A DNA stretch of 64,000 nucleotides, taken from Nocardioides massiliensis. Its GTDB lineage: Bacteria; Actinomycetota; Actinomycetes; Propionibacteriales; Nocardioidaceae. Under the pieces are notes generated by a model, which saw nothing but the letters and a program-made list of their open reading frames with translations, was not told where the DNA came from and made no database searches. Position numbers and translations under genes: made by a program. This document shows positions 1-8,802 of this stretch, piece after piece; position 1 is the first letter of the stretch, and each line of letters starts with the position of its first letter. Location: positions 1,488,001 to 1,552,000 of the forward strand of contig NZ_JAUSQM010000001.1 of assembly GCF_030811215.1 (NCBI RefSeq). Reading direction: 5' to 3'.

Positions 1-1
1 C

Positions 2-343
2 GCGCCCATGCTCGGCGTGCTGTTCGGCCTCGGCTGGACCCCCTGCATCGGCCCGACGCTCGCGGCCGTCAACGCCCTGGCGATGAGCGAGGCCAGCGCG
101 ATGCGCGGCGCCATCCTGAGCCTGGTGTACGCCGTGGGGCTGGGCCTGCCGTTCATCGTCGCCGCACTCGCGTTCCGGCGGATGCTGGGTGCGGTGCGGT
201 GGGTGCGGCGCCACCAGGTGTGGGTCACGCGCGCCGGAGGTGCGATGTTGGTGGTCGTCGGACTGCTGCTGGTCAGCGGTCTGTGGGACCGGTGGGTCTA
301 TGAGTTGCAGACCTGGTACTCCGGGTTCTCGGTCGTCATCTAA
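2..343 (+). CDS. ccdA: Cytochrome c biogenesis protein CcdA-like, C-terminal part (cut by window start)
   Basis: This is the end of a polytopic thiol-disulfide transporter of the CcdA/DsbD-beta family, which carries electrons across the membrane to keep apocytochrome c haem-binding cysteines reduced. Seen: an open frame from the first base, the motif GWTPCIGP (one of the two conserved redox cysteines of the family) and about three hydrophobic segments. The N-terminal half and its partner cysteine lie outside the window. resB and ccsA follow at once on the same strand, which is the usual order in actinobacterial System II cytochrome c maturation operons. Identity is confident at family level. 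Confidence 0.85.
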   Translation, partial: APMLGVLFGLGWTPCIGPTLAAVNALAMSEASAMRGAILSLVYAVGLGLPFIVAALAFRRMLGAVRWVRRHQVWVTRAGGAMLVVVGLLLVSGLWDRWVYELQTWYSGFSVVI

Positions 344-358
344 GGAGCAGCGCGACAC

Positions 359-2011
359 ATGAGCAGCGAAGCGCCGGCGCGCGCCTACGACCCGGACGCC
401 CCGGCGACCCCACCGCCCGGGCTGGGGCCGCGCGAGCTCGGGCGCTGGGCGTGGCGTCAGCTCACCTCGATGCGCACCGCGCTGCTGCTGCTCCTGCTGC
501 TCGCAGTCGCCGCGGTCCCGGGCAGCCTGATCCCACAAGACGACGTCGACTCGTTCAAGGCGCTGCAGTACCGCGACGATCACCCGCAACTCGCCCCGAT
601 CTTCGACGCGCTCGGGCTCTTCAACGTCTACAGCTCACCGTGGTTCAGCGCGATCTACCTGCTGCTGATGATCTCGCTCGTCGGCTGCATCCTGCCGCGC
701 ACGAAGGTCTACTGGCGGGCGCTGCGGGCCCGGCCGCCGCGGGCGCCGCGCAACCTGTCGCGGATGCCGGTGTCGGCGTCGTACCCCGTCACCGGAGCGT
801 CTCCCGACGACGTCCTCGACCGTGCCGCCGCGGCGCTGAAGGACCAGGGCTACCGGGTCGAGCACGTCGCGGGCGACTACGTCGCGGCCGAGCGCGGCTA
901 CCTGCGCGAGGCCGGCAACCTGGTCTTCCACCTGGCGGTGCTGGTCGTGCTGGTCGGGGTCGCGGCCGGCTCGCTGTTCGGCTACAAGGGCGGCGCGATC
1001 ATCGTGACCGGCAACGGGTTCTCCAACGTGCTGACGCAGTACGACGACTTCGTGCCCGGCGCCTTCTTCGACCCCGAGGAGCTCGCGCCGTACTCCTTCA
1101 CCGTCAACGACTTCGACGTCGACTTCATCCTCGAGGGCGAGCAGCGCGGCCTGCCGCGCGACTTCACCGCCCACGTGACCTACCGCAACGAACCCGGCGA
1201 CGAGCCGACCGACTACGACCTGGAGGTCAACCACCCGCTGCGCCTCGACGGCGGCGACGTCTACCTCGTCGGGCACGGCTACGCGCCCCACATCACGGTG
1301 CGTGACGGCGAGGGCGAGATCGCCTACTCCGGACCGACGGTGTTCTTGCCCGAGGACGCCAGCTTCCGCTCCTTCGGCGTCGTCAAGGTGCCCTTCGCCG
1401 AGCCGGAGCAGATCGGTCTGGAGGGCTTCTTCTACCCGACGTTCGCGATGGTCGACGGCGACCCGATGACGGTCTACCCGGACGCGGCGAACCCGCTGAT
1501 CTCGATGCTCGTCTACACTGGCGACCTCGGGCTGGCGGAGGGCTCGCAGTCGGTCTACACGCTGCGCAAGGACGACCTCGAGCAGGTCACCGGTGACGAC
1601 GGCAAGCCCACCCGGCTCGACCTCTCACCCGGCCAGGTCGCCGACCTGCCCGACGGCCTGGGCACGGTGGAGTTCACCGGGCTGAGCCGCTGGATCAAGG
1701 TCCAGACCGCGCACACCCCCGGCACGTTCGTCGCACTCGCGGGCGTCGTCCTGGCGCTGCTCGGCCTCATGCTGTCGCTGTTCATCCGGCCGCGCCGCGT
1801 GTGGGTGCGCGTGCGCCAGGTCACCGGCGACGACGCGGACGGGCAGGCCACGGGTGGCCACGGGACCGACGGCGAGCAGGGCCGCCGTACCCTGGTCGAG
1901 GTGGCCGGCCTGGACCGCTCCGGGAGCAGTGACGATCCTGGGCAGCTCGCCGACACCGTCGACGACCTGGCGCGTCAGCTCGCCGGGACCCCCACCGAGG
2001 AGAAGCAGTGA
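359..2011 (+). CDS. resB: Cytochrome c biogenesis protein ResB (Ccs1)
   Basis: ResB forms, with CcsA, the System II haem lyase that exports haem and attaches it to apocytochrome c outside the membrane. The 550-residue product has the family layout: N-terminal transmembrane helices near residues 37-57 and 97-115, a third near 187-208, a long extracytoplasmic domain, and a C-terminal helix near 465-485 followed by a charged cytoplasmic tail. AAGGAG overlaps the stop of the preceding ccdA-like gene 11 bases before the ATG, so the two are probably co-transcribed. The stop overlaps the GTG of ccsA by four bases (GTGA), indicating translational coupling. Confidence 0.9.
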   Translation: MSSEAPARAYDPDAPATPPPGLGPRELGRWAWRQLTSMRTALLLLLLLAVAAVPGSLIPQDDVDSFKALQYRDDHPQLAPIFDALGLFNVYSSPWFSAIYLLLMISLVGCILPRTKVYWRALRARPPRAPRNLSRMPVSASYPVTGASPDDVLDRAAAALKDQGYRVEHVAGDYVAAERGYLREAGNLVFHLAVLVVLVGVAAGSLFGYKGGAIIVTGNGFSNVLTQYDDFVPGAFFDPEELAPYSFTVNDFDVDFILEGEQRGLPRDFTAHVTYRNEPGDEPTDYDLEVNHPLRLDGGDVYLVGHGYAPHITVRDGEGEIAYSGPTVFLPEDASFRSFGVVKVPFAEPEQIGLEGFFYPTFAMVDGDPMTVYPDAANPLISMLVYTGDLGLAEGSQSVYTLRKDDLEQVTGDDGKPTRLDLSPGQVADLPDGLGTVEFTGLSRWIKVQTAHTPGTFVALAGVVLALLGLMLSLFIRPRRVWVRVRQVTGDDADGQATGGHGTDGEQGRRTLVEVAGLDRSGSSDDPGQLADTVDDLARQLAGTPTEEKQ

Positions 2012-3033
2012 GCAGCACCGACTTCGCGTCGTTGAGCAACCAGGCGATCACGGTCGCCGGGATCATCTACTTCATCGCGCTGCTGGCGCACCTGGTCGAG
2101 TGGTCGCGGTTGCGCGCGGTCGTCCCGGCCGAGGCGCCGGTCGGCGCTGCAACCGGGGGTACGACGGGAGCCGCCGAGGGCGACGTGCTCGTGCGCACAG
2201 GTGGGCCCGGGGCGGACGAGCCCGCGGACCCGGCCGACAGCGAGGCCAAGGTCGCGTTCTGGGCGCGCCTCGGGGTCGTGCTCACGGTGTTCGCCGCCGT
2301 CGTCCACCTCGTCGGCGTGGTCACCCGCGGGCTCGGTGCCGACCCGGTGCGCGTGCCCTGGGGCAACATGTATGAGTTCACGATCACCGCCACGCTCGTC
2401 GCGGTCGTCATCTACCTCGCGCTGCACAAGAGGTTCCAGCTTGCCTGGCTCGGCCCGGTCATGGTCGGCTTCACCTGGGTCGTGCTGCTGGCCGCGGTGC
2501 GCATCCTCTACGTGCCGGTCGCACCGCTGATGCCGTCGCTGCAGTCACCGTGGCTGATCATCCACGTCTTCGCCGCGATCCTCGCCACGGGCGCGTTCAC
2601 CGTCGCCGGCATGGCCTCGATCATCTACCTGATCAAGGAGAGCCGCGCCCGCAAGGGCAAGGTCCGTCCCCGTGGCTACCTCGACCGGATCCCGTCACTT
2701 CCGGCGCTCGACCGCGTGGCCTACCGCGTCACCGCGTTCGCGTTCCCGGTCTGGACCTTCGGCGTCCTGATCGCCGGACCGATCTGGGCGGAGAACGCCT
2801 GGGGTCGCTACTGGGGCTGGGACCCCAAGGAGGTCTGGTCCTTCATCACGTGGGTCGTCTTCGCCGCCTACCTCCACGCCCGCGCCACCCGCGGCTGGAA
2901 GGGCCGGCACGCCGCGATCCTGTGCCTGGTCGGGCTCGTGACGCTGTGGTTCAACTTCGTCGGCATCAACTACTTCTTCGGCGACGCCAGCCAGCACTCC
3001 TACGCCCTCGAGGTGCTCATAGCCATCCGCTAG
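2008..3033 (+). CDS. ccsA: Cytochrome c biogenesis protein CcsA/ResC (haem export and ligation)
   Basis: CcsA is the haem-handling partner of ResB. The 341-residue protein is polytopic and contains the tryptophan-rich haem-binding signature WGRYWGWDPKEVW at residues 265-277, diagnostic for the CcsA/CcmC/CcmF superfamily. A non-conserved acidic, Gly/Ala-rich loop lies at about 40-80. The GTG start is chosen because it overlaps the resB stop. The stop codon overlaps the stop of the opposite-strand gene by three bases (CTAG), so the two converging genes share their ends and leave no room for a classical terminator. Confidence 0.9.
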   Translation: MSSTDFASLSNQAITVAGIIYFIALLAHLVEWSRLRAVVPAEAPVGAATGGTTGAAEGDVLVRTGGPGADEPADPADSEAKVAFWARLGVVLTVFAAVVHLVGVVTRGLGADPVRVPWGNMYEFTITATLVAVVIYLALHKRFQLAWLGPVMVGFTWVVLLAAVRILYVPVAPLMPSLQSPWLIIHVFAAILATGAFTVAGMASIIYLIKESRARKGKVRPRGYLDRIPSLPALDRVAYRVTAFAFPVWTFGVLIAGPIWAENAWGRYWGWDPKEVWSFITWVVFAAYLHARATRGWKGRHAAILCLVGLVTLWFNFVGINYFFGDASQHSYALEVLIAIR

Positions 3034-4538
3034 GACACCGGGTACGGCGTGAGCAGCTGGTCGACCGGCGCGTGGTCGTCGCGCAGCACCAGGGCGTCCC
3101 CGACCCAGGCCGCGAGGTCGGCTCCGCGCAGGGTGGTCACCTCGACGTCCCTGGTGTCCAGCGCCGCTTCCAGGGCTCCGGCCGGGACCGGCCTACGCGT
3201 GCCGGCGAGGATGACGTTGCCGCCGGTGAACTCCTCGGTCGAGGAGGCGTCGACGAGCAGCACCAGCACGTGGTCGAAGACCTCGGCCATCGTCGCGGCC
3301 TGGGCGCGGGCGAGGTCGAGCGGTCCGTGGTCGATGAGGTTGGCGACGTAGCTGCCCTCGGCATGCAGCACACGGCGTACGTCGCTCAGGGCCTCGCGGG
3401 TGGTCAGGTGCCACGGCACGCTGACGCCGCCGAACGCGTCGCCGACGACGAGGTCGAGGCCGTCGTCGGGGAGTCGAGTCAGTCCACGCCGGCCGTCCTC
3501 GACGCGGACGGTGAGGCCGGGGATGTCCGAGGCGTCGAGGATCCCGCCGTCGGCGCGGACGAGGCCGGCGTCGATCTCCGAGGCGGTGCCGGTGGTGCCG
3601 GGCCGGGTGCGGGCGAGCAGCCGCGGGTAGGTCAGGCCGGCGCCACCGAGGTGGTGGGCGCGCAAGGGGCCTGTCCCCGGGTGCGCGGCGTCGACGACGG
3701 CGGCGAGGGCACGCACGTAGGCGAAGTCGAGGTAGGCCGGGTCGTCGGGGTCCACGTAGGAGTGCCGCAGGCCGTCCATCACCAGCGTCCGCGCAGCCGG
3801 TCGGTCCGTTCCGTCGCGCGGGGTCTCGGCCCGCAGCTCGACGCAGTGGTAGCGGGTCTCCAGATCGCAGTCGCCCGGCCCGAGGACGCTGAGACCGGAG
3901 GCCAGCAGCGCTGCGGTGGCGACTCCGGCGACGACCGCGGGGGCGGTGGCCGTGCCGCCGGTGCGGCGTACGGCGAGGGTCAGGGCGGTGGACACCAGAG
4001 CCAGCCCGAGCCCGACCAGGATCGCGGTGACGGGCAGGGCGGTGACGAGCACGAACCCGGTCAGCACCGTGCCGGTGATGCCGCCCAGGGTGCTGACCCC
4101 GGAGAGCCTGCCCACCACGCTCCCGGCCTCGTCGAGGTCACCCAGGTGCAGCTTGGTGACGACAGGGGTGACGGCCGAGAGCAGAGCGCCGGGGACGACG
4201 AGCGTGACGCCCACGGCGAGGGCGAAGAGCGCGGCGTCGCCCGTGGCGCCGGCGCCACGGATCAGGAACGGCGTGGCTGCAACGACCACGCCGGAGACCC
4301 CGATCGCCGGAGCGAGGAGCCCGGCGGGAGGGCGCAGGTCGGCGAGCCGGCCACCGCCCCAGGAGCCGGCGGCGATCGCCAGCAGGGCCAGGCCGATGAC
4401 GATGGTGTTGGTCTCGAGGGTCAGACCCCAGTACGGCGCGACCAGTCGCAGCGCGACCAGCTCGACGACCAGGACGGCGGCGGAGCAGCCGAAGACGAGT
4501 CCGACGGCGACGGGGCGGGGAAGCGATCGCGCGGGCAC
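3030..4538 (-). CDS. Fused integral-membrane / spermidine synthase-like protein
   Basis: About residues 1-210 contain some seven hydrophobic segments resembling MFS-type or SpeE-fused membrane domains. The remainder resembles the Rossmann-fold methyltransferase domain of spermidine synthases, with a GGAG-type nucleotide loop (HHLGGAGLTYPR), an acidic ExD (ASEID) and VVGDAFGG further on. Fused MFS/spermidine-synthase-like proteins are common in actinobacteria, and for most the substrate is unknown, so aminopropyl transfer should not be assumed. The GTG start is supported by a perfectly placed -10 hexamer (see the promoter entry) and lacks a Shine-Dalgarno sequence. It converges with ccsA. Confidence 0.75.
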   Translation of the reverse strand: MPARSLPRPVAVGLVFGCSAAVLVVELVALRLVAPYWGLTLETNTIVIGLALLAIAAGSWGGGRLADLRPPAGLLAPAIGVSGVVVAATPFLIRGAGATGDAALFALAVGVTLVVPGALLSAVTPVVTKLHLGDLDEAGSVVGRLSGVSTLGGITGTVLTGFVLVTALPVTAILVGLGLALVSTALTLAVRRTGGTATAPAVVAGVATAALLASGLSVLGPGDCDLETRYHCVELRAETPRDGTDRPAARTLVMDGLRHSYVDPDDPAYLDFAYVRALAAVVDAAHPGTGPLRAHHLGGAGLTYPRLLARTRPGTTGTASEIDAGLVRADGGILDASDIPGLTVRVEDGRRGLTRLPDDGLDLVVGDAFGGVSVPWHLTTREALSDVRRVLHAEGSYVANLIDHGPLDLARAQAATMAEVFDHVLVLLVDASSTEEFTGGNVILAGTRRPVPAGALEAALDTRDVEVTTLRGADLAAWVGDALVLRDDHAPVDQLLTPYPVS

Positions 4539-4544
4539 CGGTCC

Positions 4545-4550
4545 ACCGTA
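4545..4550 (-). promoter_or_regulatory. Predicted -10 element of a leaderless promoter for the spermidine-synthase-like gene
   Basis: The hexamer TACGGT occupies -12 to -7 relative to the G of the GTG start at 4538, as expected when transcription begins on the start codon. No Shine-Dalgarno sequence is present. It sits in the 10-bp palindrome ACCGTACGGT. The aroQ gene shows the same arrangement. Confidence 0.5.
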
Positions 4551-4594
4551 CGGTCCGGCCTACCGACGTGGTGGCGCGCCGGCATGGCGCCGGC

Positions 4595-4873
4595 CTAGCG
4601 GGTCCGGCCGCTCGGCCGGGCGAACGCCCCCGGATCGGGCCGATCAGCGGGGTTCTCTGCGCTGTTTGCCCGGCCGGGCGTCCGCTCGCCGCGCACATCG
4701 GGCCACGCGAACGTGCGGACCAGGGCCAGCGCGCCCCAGCAGACGGCCATCGCCAGCAGGTAGCGGGTCAGTGCGACATCGACGGGTAGGGCGCCGTCGA
4801 ACGCCCGCCACAGGGCCGGGGAGGAGACCACGGTCCCGGCGGCCAGGACGGCACCGGGGCCTGGCGACCTCAT
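4595..4873 (-). CDS. Small membrane protein coupled to flhA, unknown function
   Basis: The 92-residue product starts with an ATG overlapping the flhA stop (ATGA), so it is almost certainly translated from the flhA message. Two hydrophobic stretches (about residues 8-20 and 33-52) flank a short polar loop. The C-terminal 35 residues are charged and rich in Pro, Arg and Asp and look disordered. I do not recognise a family. Its fixed position at the end of the flhA transcript suggests a role in flagellar export or merely a conserved passenger. A longer upstream start is possible but would lie inside flhA. Confidence 0.6.
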   Translation of the reverse strand: MRSPGPGAVLAAGTVVSSPALWRAFDGALPVDVALTRYLLAMAVCWGALALVRTFAWPDVRGERTPGRANSAENPADRPDPGAFARPSGRTR

Positions 4874-6936
4874 GCGCCTACCGCCGCGCTGCCGACGACG
4901 GTCGGCTGGCCGGTGACGACACCGGCGGAGCGCACCTGTGCCGTGCCCGTGAGCTCGTTGTAGGCCAGCACCGGGAGTCGGCCGAGGGCCGGCTGGACCA
5001 TCCGGCGTACGCCGGCACGCACCTGCGGCGCGCAGACCAGCACCGGACTGACGTTGCGGTTCTCGCACTCGTGCAGCAGCTGGGCGAGCTGGGTCAGCAC
5101 CGCCTGCCCGGTCTCGATGTCCAGCGCGATCACCGCGCCGTCGTCGCTGGGTCGCATAGCCTCGAGCATGCGCTGCTCCAGGCGCGGGTCGAAGCTGATC
5201 ACGGTGACCGCACCGTCAGTGACGTACGGCGCGACGATCGCCGGCCCCAGAGCGATCCGGGCGTGGGCGACCAGGGCGTCGAGGTCCTTGGTCTCGCGCG
5301 CCTTGAGCGACAGGGCCTCGAAGATGCGCACGAGGTCGCGGACCGAGACCGCCTCGTCGAGGAGGCACTGCAGCACCTGCTGGACCTCGCCGAGACTCAG
5401 CTGGGCCGGCGTGAGCTCGTCGACGACGGCGGGGTGGGTGCGCTTGACGACGTCGGTCAGCAGGCGCACGTCCTCGCGGCCCAGGAGTCGCGCGGCGTGG
5501 GTCCGGACGACCTCGGCCAGGTGGGTGGTCACGACCGACGCGCGGTCCACGACCGTGGCGCCGCTGAGCTCGGCCTGGCTGCGCAGCTCGGCCGGGATCC
5601 ACTTCGCCTCGAGCCCGAAGACCGGCTCGGTGGTCGGCTCGCCGGGTAGCGACCCGAGGAACTCGCCGATCGCCAGGACCGTGCCGGGCGGGGCCTCGCC
5701 GCGCGCGACCTCGATGCCGAACAGCTTGATCGCATAGGTGCGCAGCGGCAGCTCGAGGTTGTCGCGCGTGCGCACGGGCGGGACGACGATCCCGATGTCG
5801 CCGGCGACCTTGCGACGCAGGGCCTTCACCCGGTCGAGCAGGTCACCACCGGTGCTGGGGTCGACGAGATCGATGAGATCCGCGGAGAGCTCCAGACCGA
5901 GCGGGTCGACCTGGATCTCGGCGGCGATGACCTCGGGTGAGTCAGGGGAGGGTCCGACCTCGGTCGGCGCCGAGCCCTCGGCGCCGGCGTCGGCCTCGGT
6001 CGGGTCCTCCAGCCGGGCCGAGAGCAGCAGCATCGAACCGCCGGCGAGCAGGAAGGGCAGCTTGGGCAGGCCAGGGATGAGGCAGAGCGCGAGCGAGGCG
6101 AACCCGGCGATCCGCACCGGGGTCCGGGTGCGCGTGATCTGGGCGATGATGTCGGAGCCCATGTCGTGGTCGGACGTGTTGCGCGTGACCACCAGACCGG
6201 TCGCGACCGACAGCAGCAGCGCCGGGATCTGGGACACCAGCCCGTCGCCGACCGACAGCAGGCTGTAGGTCTGCACGGCTTCACCCATCGGCATGCCCAT
6301 CTGGGCGACGCCGACGGCGAATCCACCCAGCAGGTTGACCAGCGTGATCACGACCGCGGCGATGGCGTCGCCCTTCACGAATTTCGAGGCGCCGTCCATC
6401 GCACCGTAGAAGTCGGCCTCGGCGTGCACCTCGCCGCGCCGCCGCCGCGCCTCCTCCTCGTCGATCAGTCCGGAGTTGAGGTCCGCGTCGATCGCCATCT
6501 GCTTGCCAGGCATCGCGTCGAGGGTGAACCGCGCACCGACCTCCGCGACACGTCCGGCGCCGTTGGTGATGACGACGAACTGGATGACGAGCAAGATCGC
6601 GAAGACGATGAGACCGACGATCAGCGACCCGCCGATCACGAAGTTGCCGAAGGTCTCCACGACCTTGCCGGCGTAGGCGTCGGTGAGCACGAGGCGGGTG
6701 GTGCTGACGTTGAGCGCGAGGCGGAACAACGTCATCACCAAGATGATCGCGGGGAAGGCGGCGAAGTCGAGCGGTCGGTGCACGAACATCGCCGCCATCA
6801 GGATCAACAACGAGACGGTGATGTTGAGCGCGAGCAGGACGTCGAGCATCGCGGCCGGCATCGGCACGACGAGCATGACGACGACGCCGACGATGCCCAC
6901 CGGGATGGCCAGCTGACTGAGTCGCTTCCACGGCAT
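4870..6936 (-). CDS. flhA: Flagellar export apparatus protein FlhA
   Basis: FlhA is the nonameric inner-membrane ring of the flagellar type III export gate. It receives chaperone-substrate complexes and helps use the proton-motive force. The 688-residue length is normal. About eight transmembrane segments fill residues 1-310, with the FHIPEP-family loop ([17 protein letters not shown]) between them. A variable linker near 310-340 leads to the large cytosolic domain. The ATG start is followed by the typical short cytosolic N-terminus. It is transcribed apart from flhB, with aroQ between them, and has its own upstream region holding the shared 14-bp inverted repeat at 7049-7062. Confidence 0.95.
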   Translation of the reverse strand: MPWKRLSQLAIPVGIVGVVVMLVVPMPAAMLDVLLALNITVSLLILMAAMFVHRPLDFAAFPAIILVMTLFRLALNVSTTRLVLTDAYAGKVVETFGNFVIGGSLIVGLIVFAILLVIQFVVITNGAGRVAEVGARFTLDAMPGKQMAIDADLNSGLIDEEEARRRRGEVHAEADFYGAMDGASKFVKGDAIAAVVITLVNLLGGFAVGVAQMGMPMGEAVQTYSLLSVGDGLVSQIPALLLSVATGLVVTRNTSDHDMGSDIIAQITRTRTPVRIAGFASLALCLIPGLPKLPFLLAGGSMLLLSARLEDPTEADAGAEGSAPTEVGPSPDSPEVIAAEIQVDPLGLELSADLIDLVDPSTGGDLLDRVKALRRKVAGDIGIVVPPVRTRDNLELPLRTYAIKLFGIEVARGEAPPGTVLAIGEFLGSLPGEPTTEPVFGLEAKWIPAELRSQAELSGATVVDRASVVTTHLAEVVRTHAARLLGREDVRLLTDVVKRTHPAVVDELTPAQLSLGEVQQVLQCLLDEAVSVRDLVRIFEALSLKARETKDLDALVAHARIALGPAIVAPYVTDGAVTVISFDPRLEQRMLEAMRPSDDGAVIALDIETGQAVLTQLAQLLHECENRNVSPVLVCAPQVRAGVRRMVQPALGRLPVLAYNELTGTAQVRSAGVVTGQPTVVGSAAVGA

Positions 6937-7048
6937 TTTGGGGTCGAGCCCTTCCCTCGCACCGTCCGTGGTGGAGCGTCAGCGCCGTCCTGGCGACGCC
7001 GGCTTGATCGGCGCGCGGCCCGCACCCCTGAGCCCTCGCGCCCCGCTC

Positions 7049-7062
7049 GGGACCTTGGTCCC
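7049..7062. promoter_or_regulatory. Shared flagellar inverted repeat, copy 1 (flhA upstream)
   Basis: GGGACCTTGGTCCC, an inverted repeat of GGGACC with a 2-bp centre, lies 112 bp upstream of the flhA ATG and 90 bp upstream of aroQ. The same 14-mer occurs upstream of fliM and, on the other strand, upstream of flgB. In length and GGGAC...GTCCC arms it resembles the binding box of NarL/LuxR-family regulators such as mycobacterial DosR. The cognate protein is not identifiable here. Confidence 0.6.
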
Positions 7063-7140
7063 GTGGACGCTGACCGGTCGGTGGGCGCTGCGGGTCCGGG
7101 ACGGGTCGGGGGATCGCGTGCACCGACGGGGCACGCGCCG

Positions 7141-7146
7141 TACGGT
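7141..7146 (+). promoter_or_regulatory. Predicted -10 element of a leaderless aroQ promoter
   Basis: TACGGT lies exactly at -12 to -7 relative to the GTG of aroQ, and no Shine-Dalgarno sequence precedes that start. This is the geometry of leaderless transcripts, which are frequent in actinobacteria. It supports the GTG at 7153 as the true start. Confidence 0.5.
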
Positions 7147-7152
7147 GCGGGG

Positions 7153-7596
7153 GTGAGCGCGCGACGTCTGCTGCTGGTCAACGGCCCGAACCTGAACCTC
7201 CTGGGCACGCGGGAGCCCGACGTCTACGGGCACCAGACCCTCGATGACGTCGTCGCGCTGGTGAGCGCGACCGCGGCCGAGTCCGGTCACGAGGTGCGTG
7301 CGGTGCAGAGCAACCACGAAGGCGTCCTGATCGACGCGATCCACGACGCGCGCCACGACTGCGCCGCGATCGTGATCAACCCCGGGGGGCTGACCCACAC
7401 GTCGGTGGTGCTGCGCGATGCCCTGGCGGGGGTGGCACTGCCGTTCGCCGAGGTCCACGTGTCCGACGTGCACGCGCGTGAGGAGTTCCGGCACTTCTCC
7501 TACCTCAGCGACCTCGCGACCGTCGTGGTCGTGGGTGAAGGGGTGGCGGGGTACGCCCGCGCCGTACGCGAGCTGGTCGCCGCACTGCCCGCCTGA
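7153..7596 (+). CDS. aroQ: 3-dehydroquinate dehydratase, type II
   Basis: It dehydrates 3-dehydroquinate to 3-dehydroshikimate, the third step of the shikimate pathway, in the cytoplasm. The 147-residue length is typical of the dodecameric type II enzyme. The N-terminal [17 protein letters not shown] carries the conserved Asn, Arg and catalytic Tyr. [11 protein letters not shown] and [15 protein letters not shown] provide the substrate-binding and catalytic His motifs. It is a lone shikimate gene placed between divergent flhA and convergent flhB, so the position is not functional clustering. The GTG start is set by the NGPN motif and the leaderless promoter. Confidence 0.95.
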   Translation: MSARRLLLVNGPNLNLLGTREPDVYGHQTLDDVVALVSATAAESGHEVRAVQSNHEGVLIDAIHDARHDCAAIVINPGGLTHTSVVLRDALAGVALPFAEVHVSDVHAREEFRHFSYLSDLATVVVVGEGVAGYARAVRELVAALPA

Positions 7597-7666
7597 CACC
7601 TCCCGGGACGTCATGCGCCCGCGTGGCGATAGGTCCTATAGGTGCACAGGCGTATGACGTCAGGTG
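7597..7666. terminator. Nested inverted repeats between convergent aroQ and flhB (possible bidirectional terminator)
   Basis: Arms GACGTCATGCGCC (7607-7619) and GGCGTATGACGTC (7649-7661) pair with one mismatch, and outer CACCT/AGGTG extend the stem. The 29-nt loop contains a second small palindrome, ATAGGTCCTAT. The right arm overlaps the flhB stop codon. No T-run follows on either strand, so termination is plausible but not certain. Confidence 0.45.
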
Positions 7667-8799
7667 GGGGTGGGGGTACGCCGCCGGCGGCGCCCGGCCG
7701 GGGGGACGGTCGGCAGCACGGTCTCGGCACGGGGGCTGCGATGGCGCCCGCCCCCGTGGCCCTGGGTCTTGCGGGAGATGACGAAGGCGAGGATCTGGGC
7801 GACCGCGGCGAAGAGCTCCGCCGGGATCTCCTGGCCGACCTCGCACGAGCGGTGCAGAGCGCGGGTGAGCGGCACGTCCTCGACCAGCGGGACCCGTGAC
7901 TCCTGCGCGATCTCGCGGATCCGCGCGGCGATGACGCCGGCACCCTTCGCGACGACCCGCGGCGCACCGTGCTCGGGGTCGTAGCGCAGCGCCACCGCGA
8001 CGTGGGTGGGGTTGACGAGCAGGACGTCCGCGGTGGGGACGTCGGCGATCATCCGCTGGCGGGCCGTGGACATCTGCCGGGCACGGATGGCGGACTTGAC
8101 CAGTGGGTCGCCCTCGGTCTGCTTGTGCTCCTGCTTGACCTCGTGCTTGCTCATCCGGGTCTGCTTGCCGATCTGTCGGCGCTTGAACGCATAGTCGGCC
8201 GCGGCCATCACCACGCCGGCGACCGCGACGACGCGCACCATCTGGGTCGCCTCCGCAGCGATCGCGTCGAGCACGGAGTGGACCGGCACGAACCCGCCGA
8301 CGAGCGGGAGCATCGATCTCACCGCCGCATATCCCAGGACCGCCACGACGACGCTGCGGATGAGCACCTTCACGCCCTCCCACAGGGCCTGCAGGCCGAA
8401 GATCCGCTTGGCACCCTTGATCGGGTCGAGCTTGGAGAGCTTGGGCTTCATCGACTTCGTCGCGAGATAGAAACCGCCCTGCGCCAACGCGCCGGCGACC
8501 CCGATGACCAGGACGCCGGAGCCCAGCAGGACCAGCGCGAAGAGGGTGTGGAGCAGCCCGTCGTCGAGCAGCTGCAGCGCCTCGGCCACGTCGGGCTCCT
8601 CGACGAGCAGCAGCGCGCGGGCCATGAGCCCGCGCAACGCGTCGATCTCACGGCCCACCAGCGAGGGCAGGAAGATCGCCGCGAGCAGCAGGGCCGACCA
8701 GCCGCCCAGGTCGGGCGTGCGGGCGACCTGCCCCTCCTTCTTGGACTCCTTCTTCTTCTTGGTGGTGGGCTTCTCGGTCTTCTCCTCGCTCGCCGCCAT
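7660..8799 (-). CDS. flhB: Flagellar export switch protein FlhB
   Basis: FlhB switches the export gate from rod/hook to filament substrates after self-cleavage. The 379-residue protein has a Lys-rich cytosolic N-terminus (EKTEKPTTKKKKESKKEGQ), four transmembrane segments between about 33 and 205, and the autocleavage motif NPTH at residues 263-266. The C-terminal tail beyond about 345 is Arg/Pro-rich and unusually long. It is the last gene of the fliM-fliN-fliO-fliP-fliQ-fliR-flhB operon, three bases after fliR, and converges with aroQ. Confidence 0.95.
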   Translation of the reverse strand: MAASEEKTEKPTTKKKKESKKEGQVARTPDLGGWSALLLAAIFLPSLVGREIDALRGLMARALLLVEEPDVAEALQLLDDGLLHTLFALVLLGSGVLVIGVAGALAQGGFYLATKSMKPKLSKLDPIKGAKRIFGLQALWEGVKVLIRSVVVAVLGYAAVRSMLPLVGGFVPVHSVLDAIAAEATQMVRVVAVAGVVMAAADYAFKRRQIGKQTRMSKHEVKQEHKQTEGDPLVKSAIRARQMSTARQRMIADVPTADVLLVNPTHVAVALRYDPEHGAPRVVAKGAGVIAARIREIAQESRVPLVEDVPLTRALHRSCEVGQEIPAELFAAVAQILAFVISRKTQGHGGGRHRSPRAETVLPTVPPAGRRRRRTPTPT

Positions 8800-8802
8800 G
8801 GC

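Noticed and set aside
2550-4598. Very long open frames antisense or out of phase to known genes (for example 2550-4598 plus strand and 10837-12354 plus strand)
   Set aside because: These are third-position GC artefacts: Arg/Pro/Gly-rich, no family motifs, and fully overlapped by well-identified genes.
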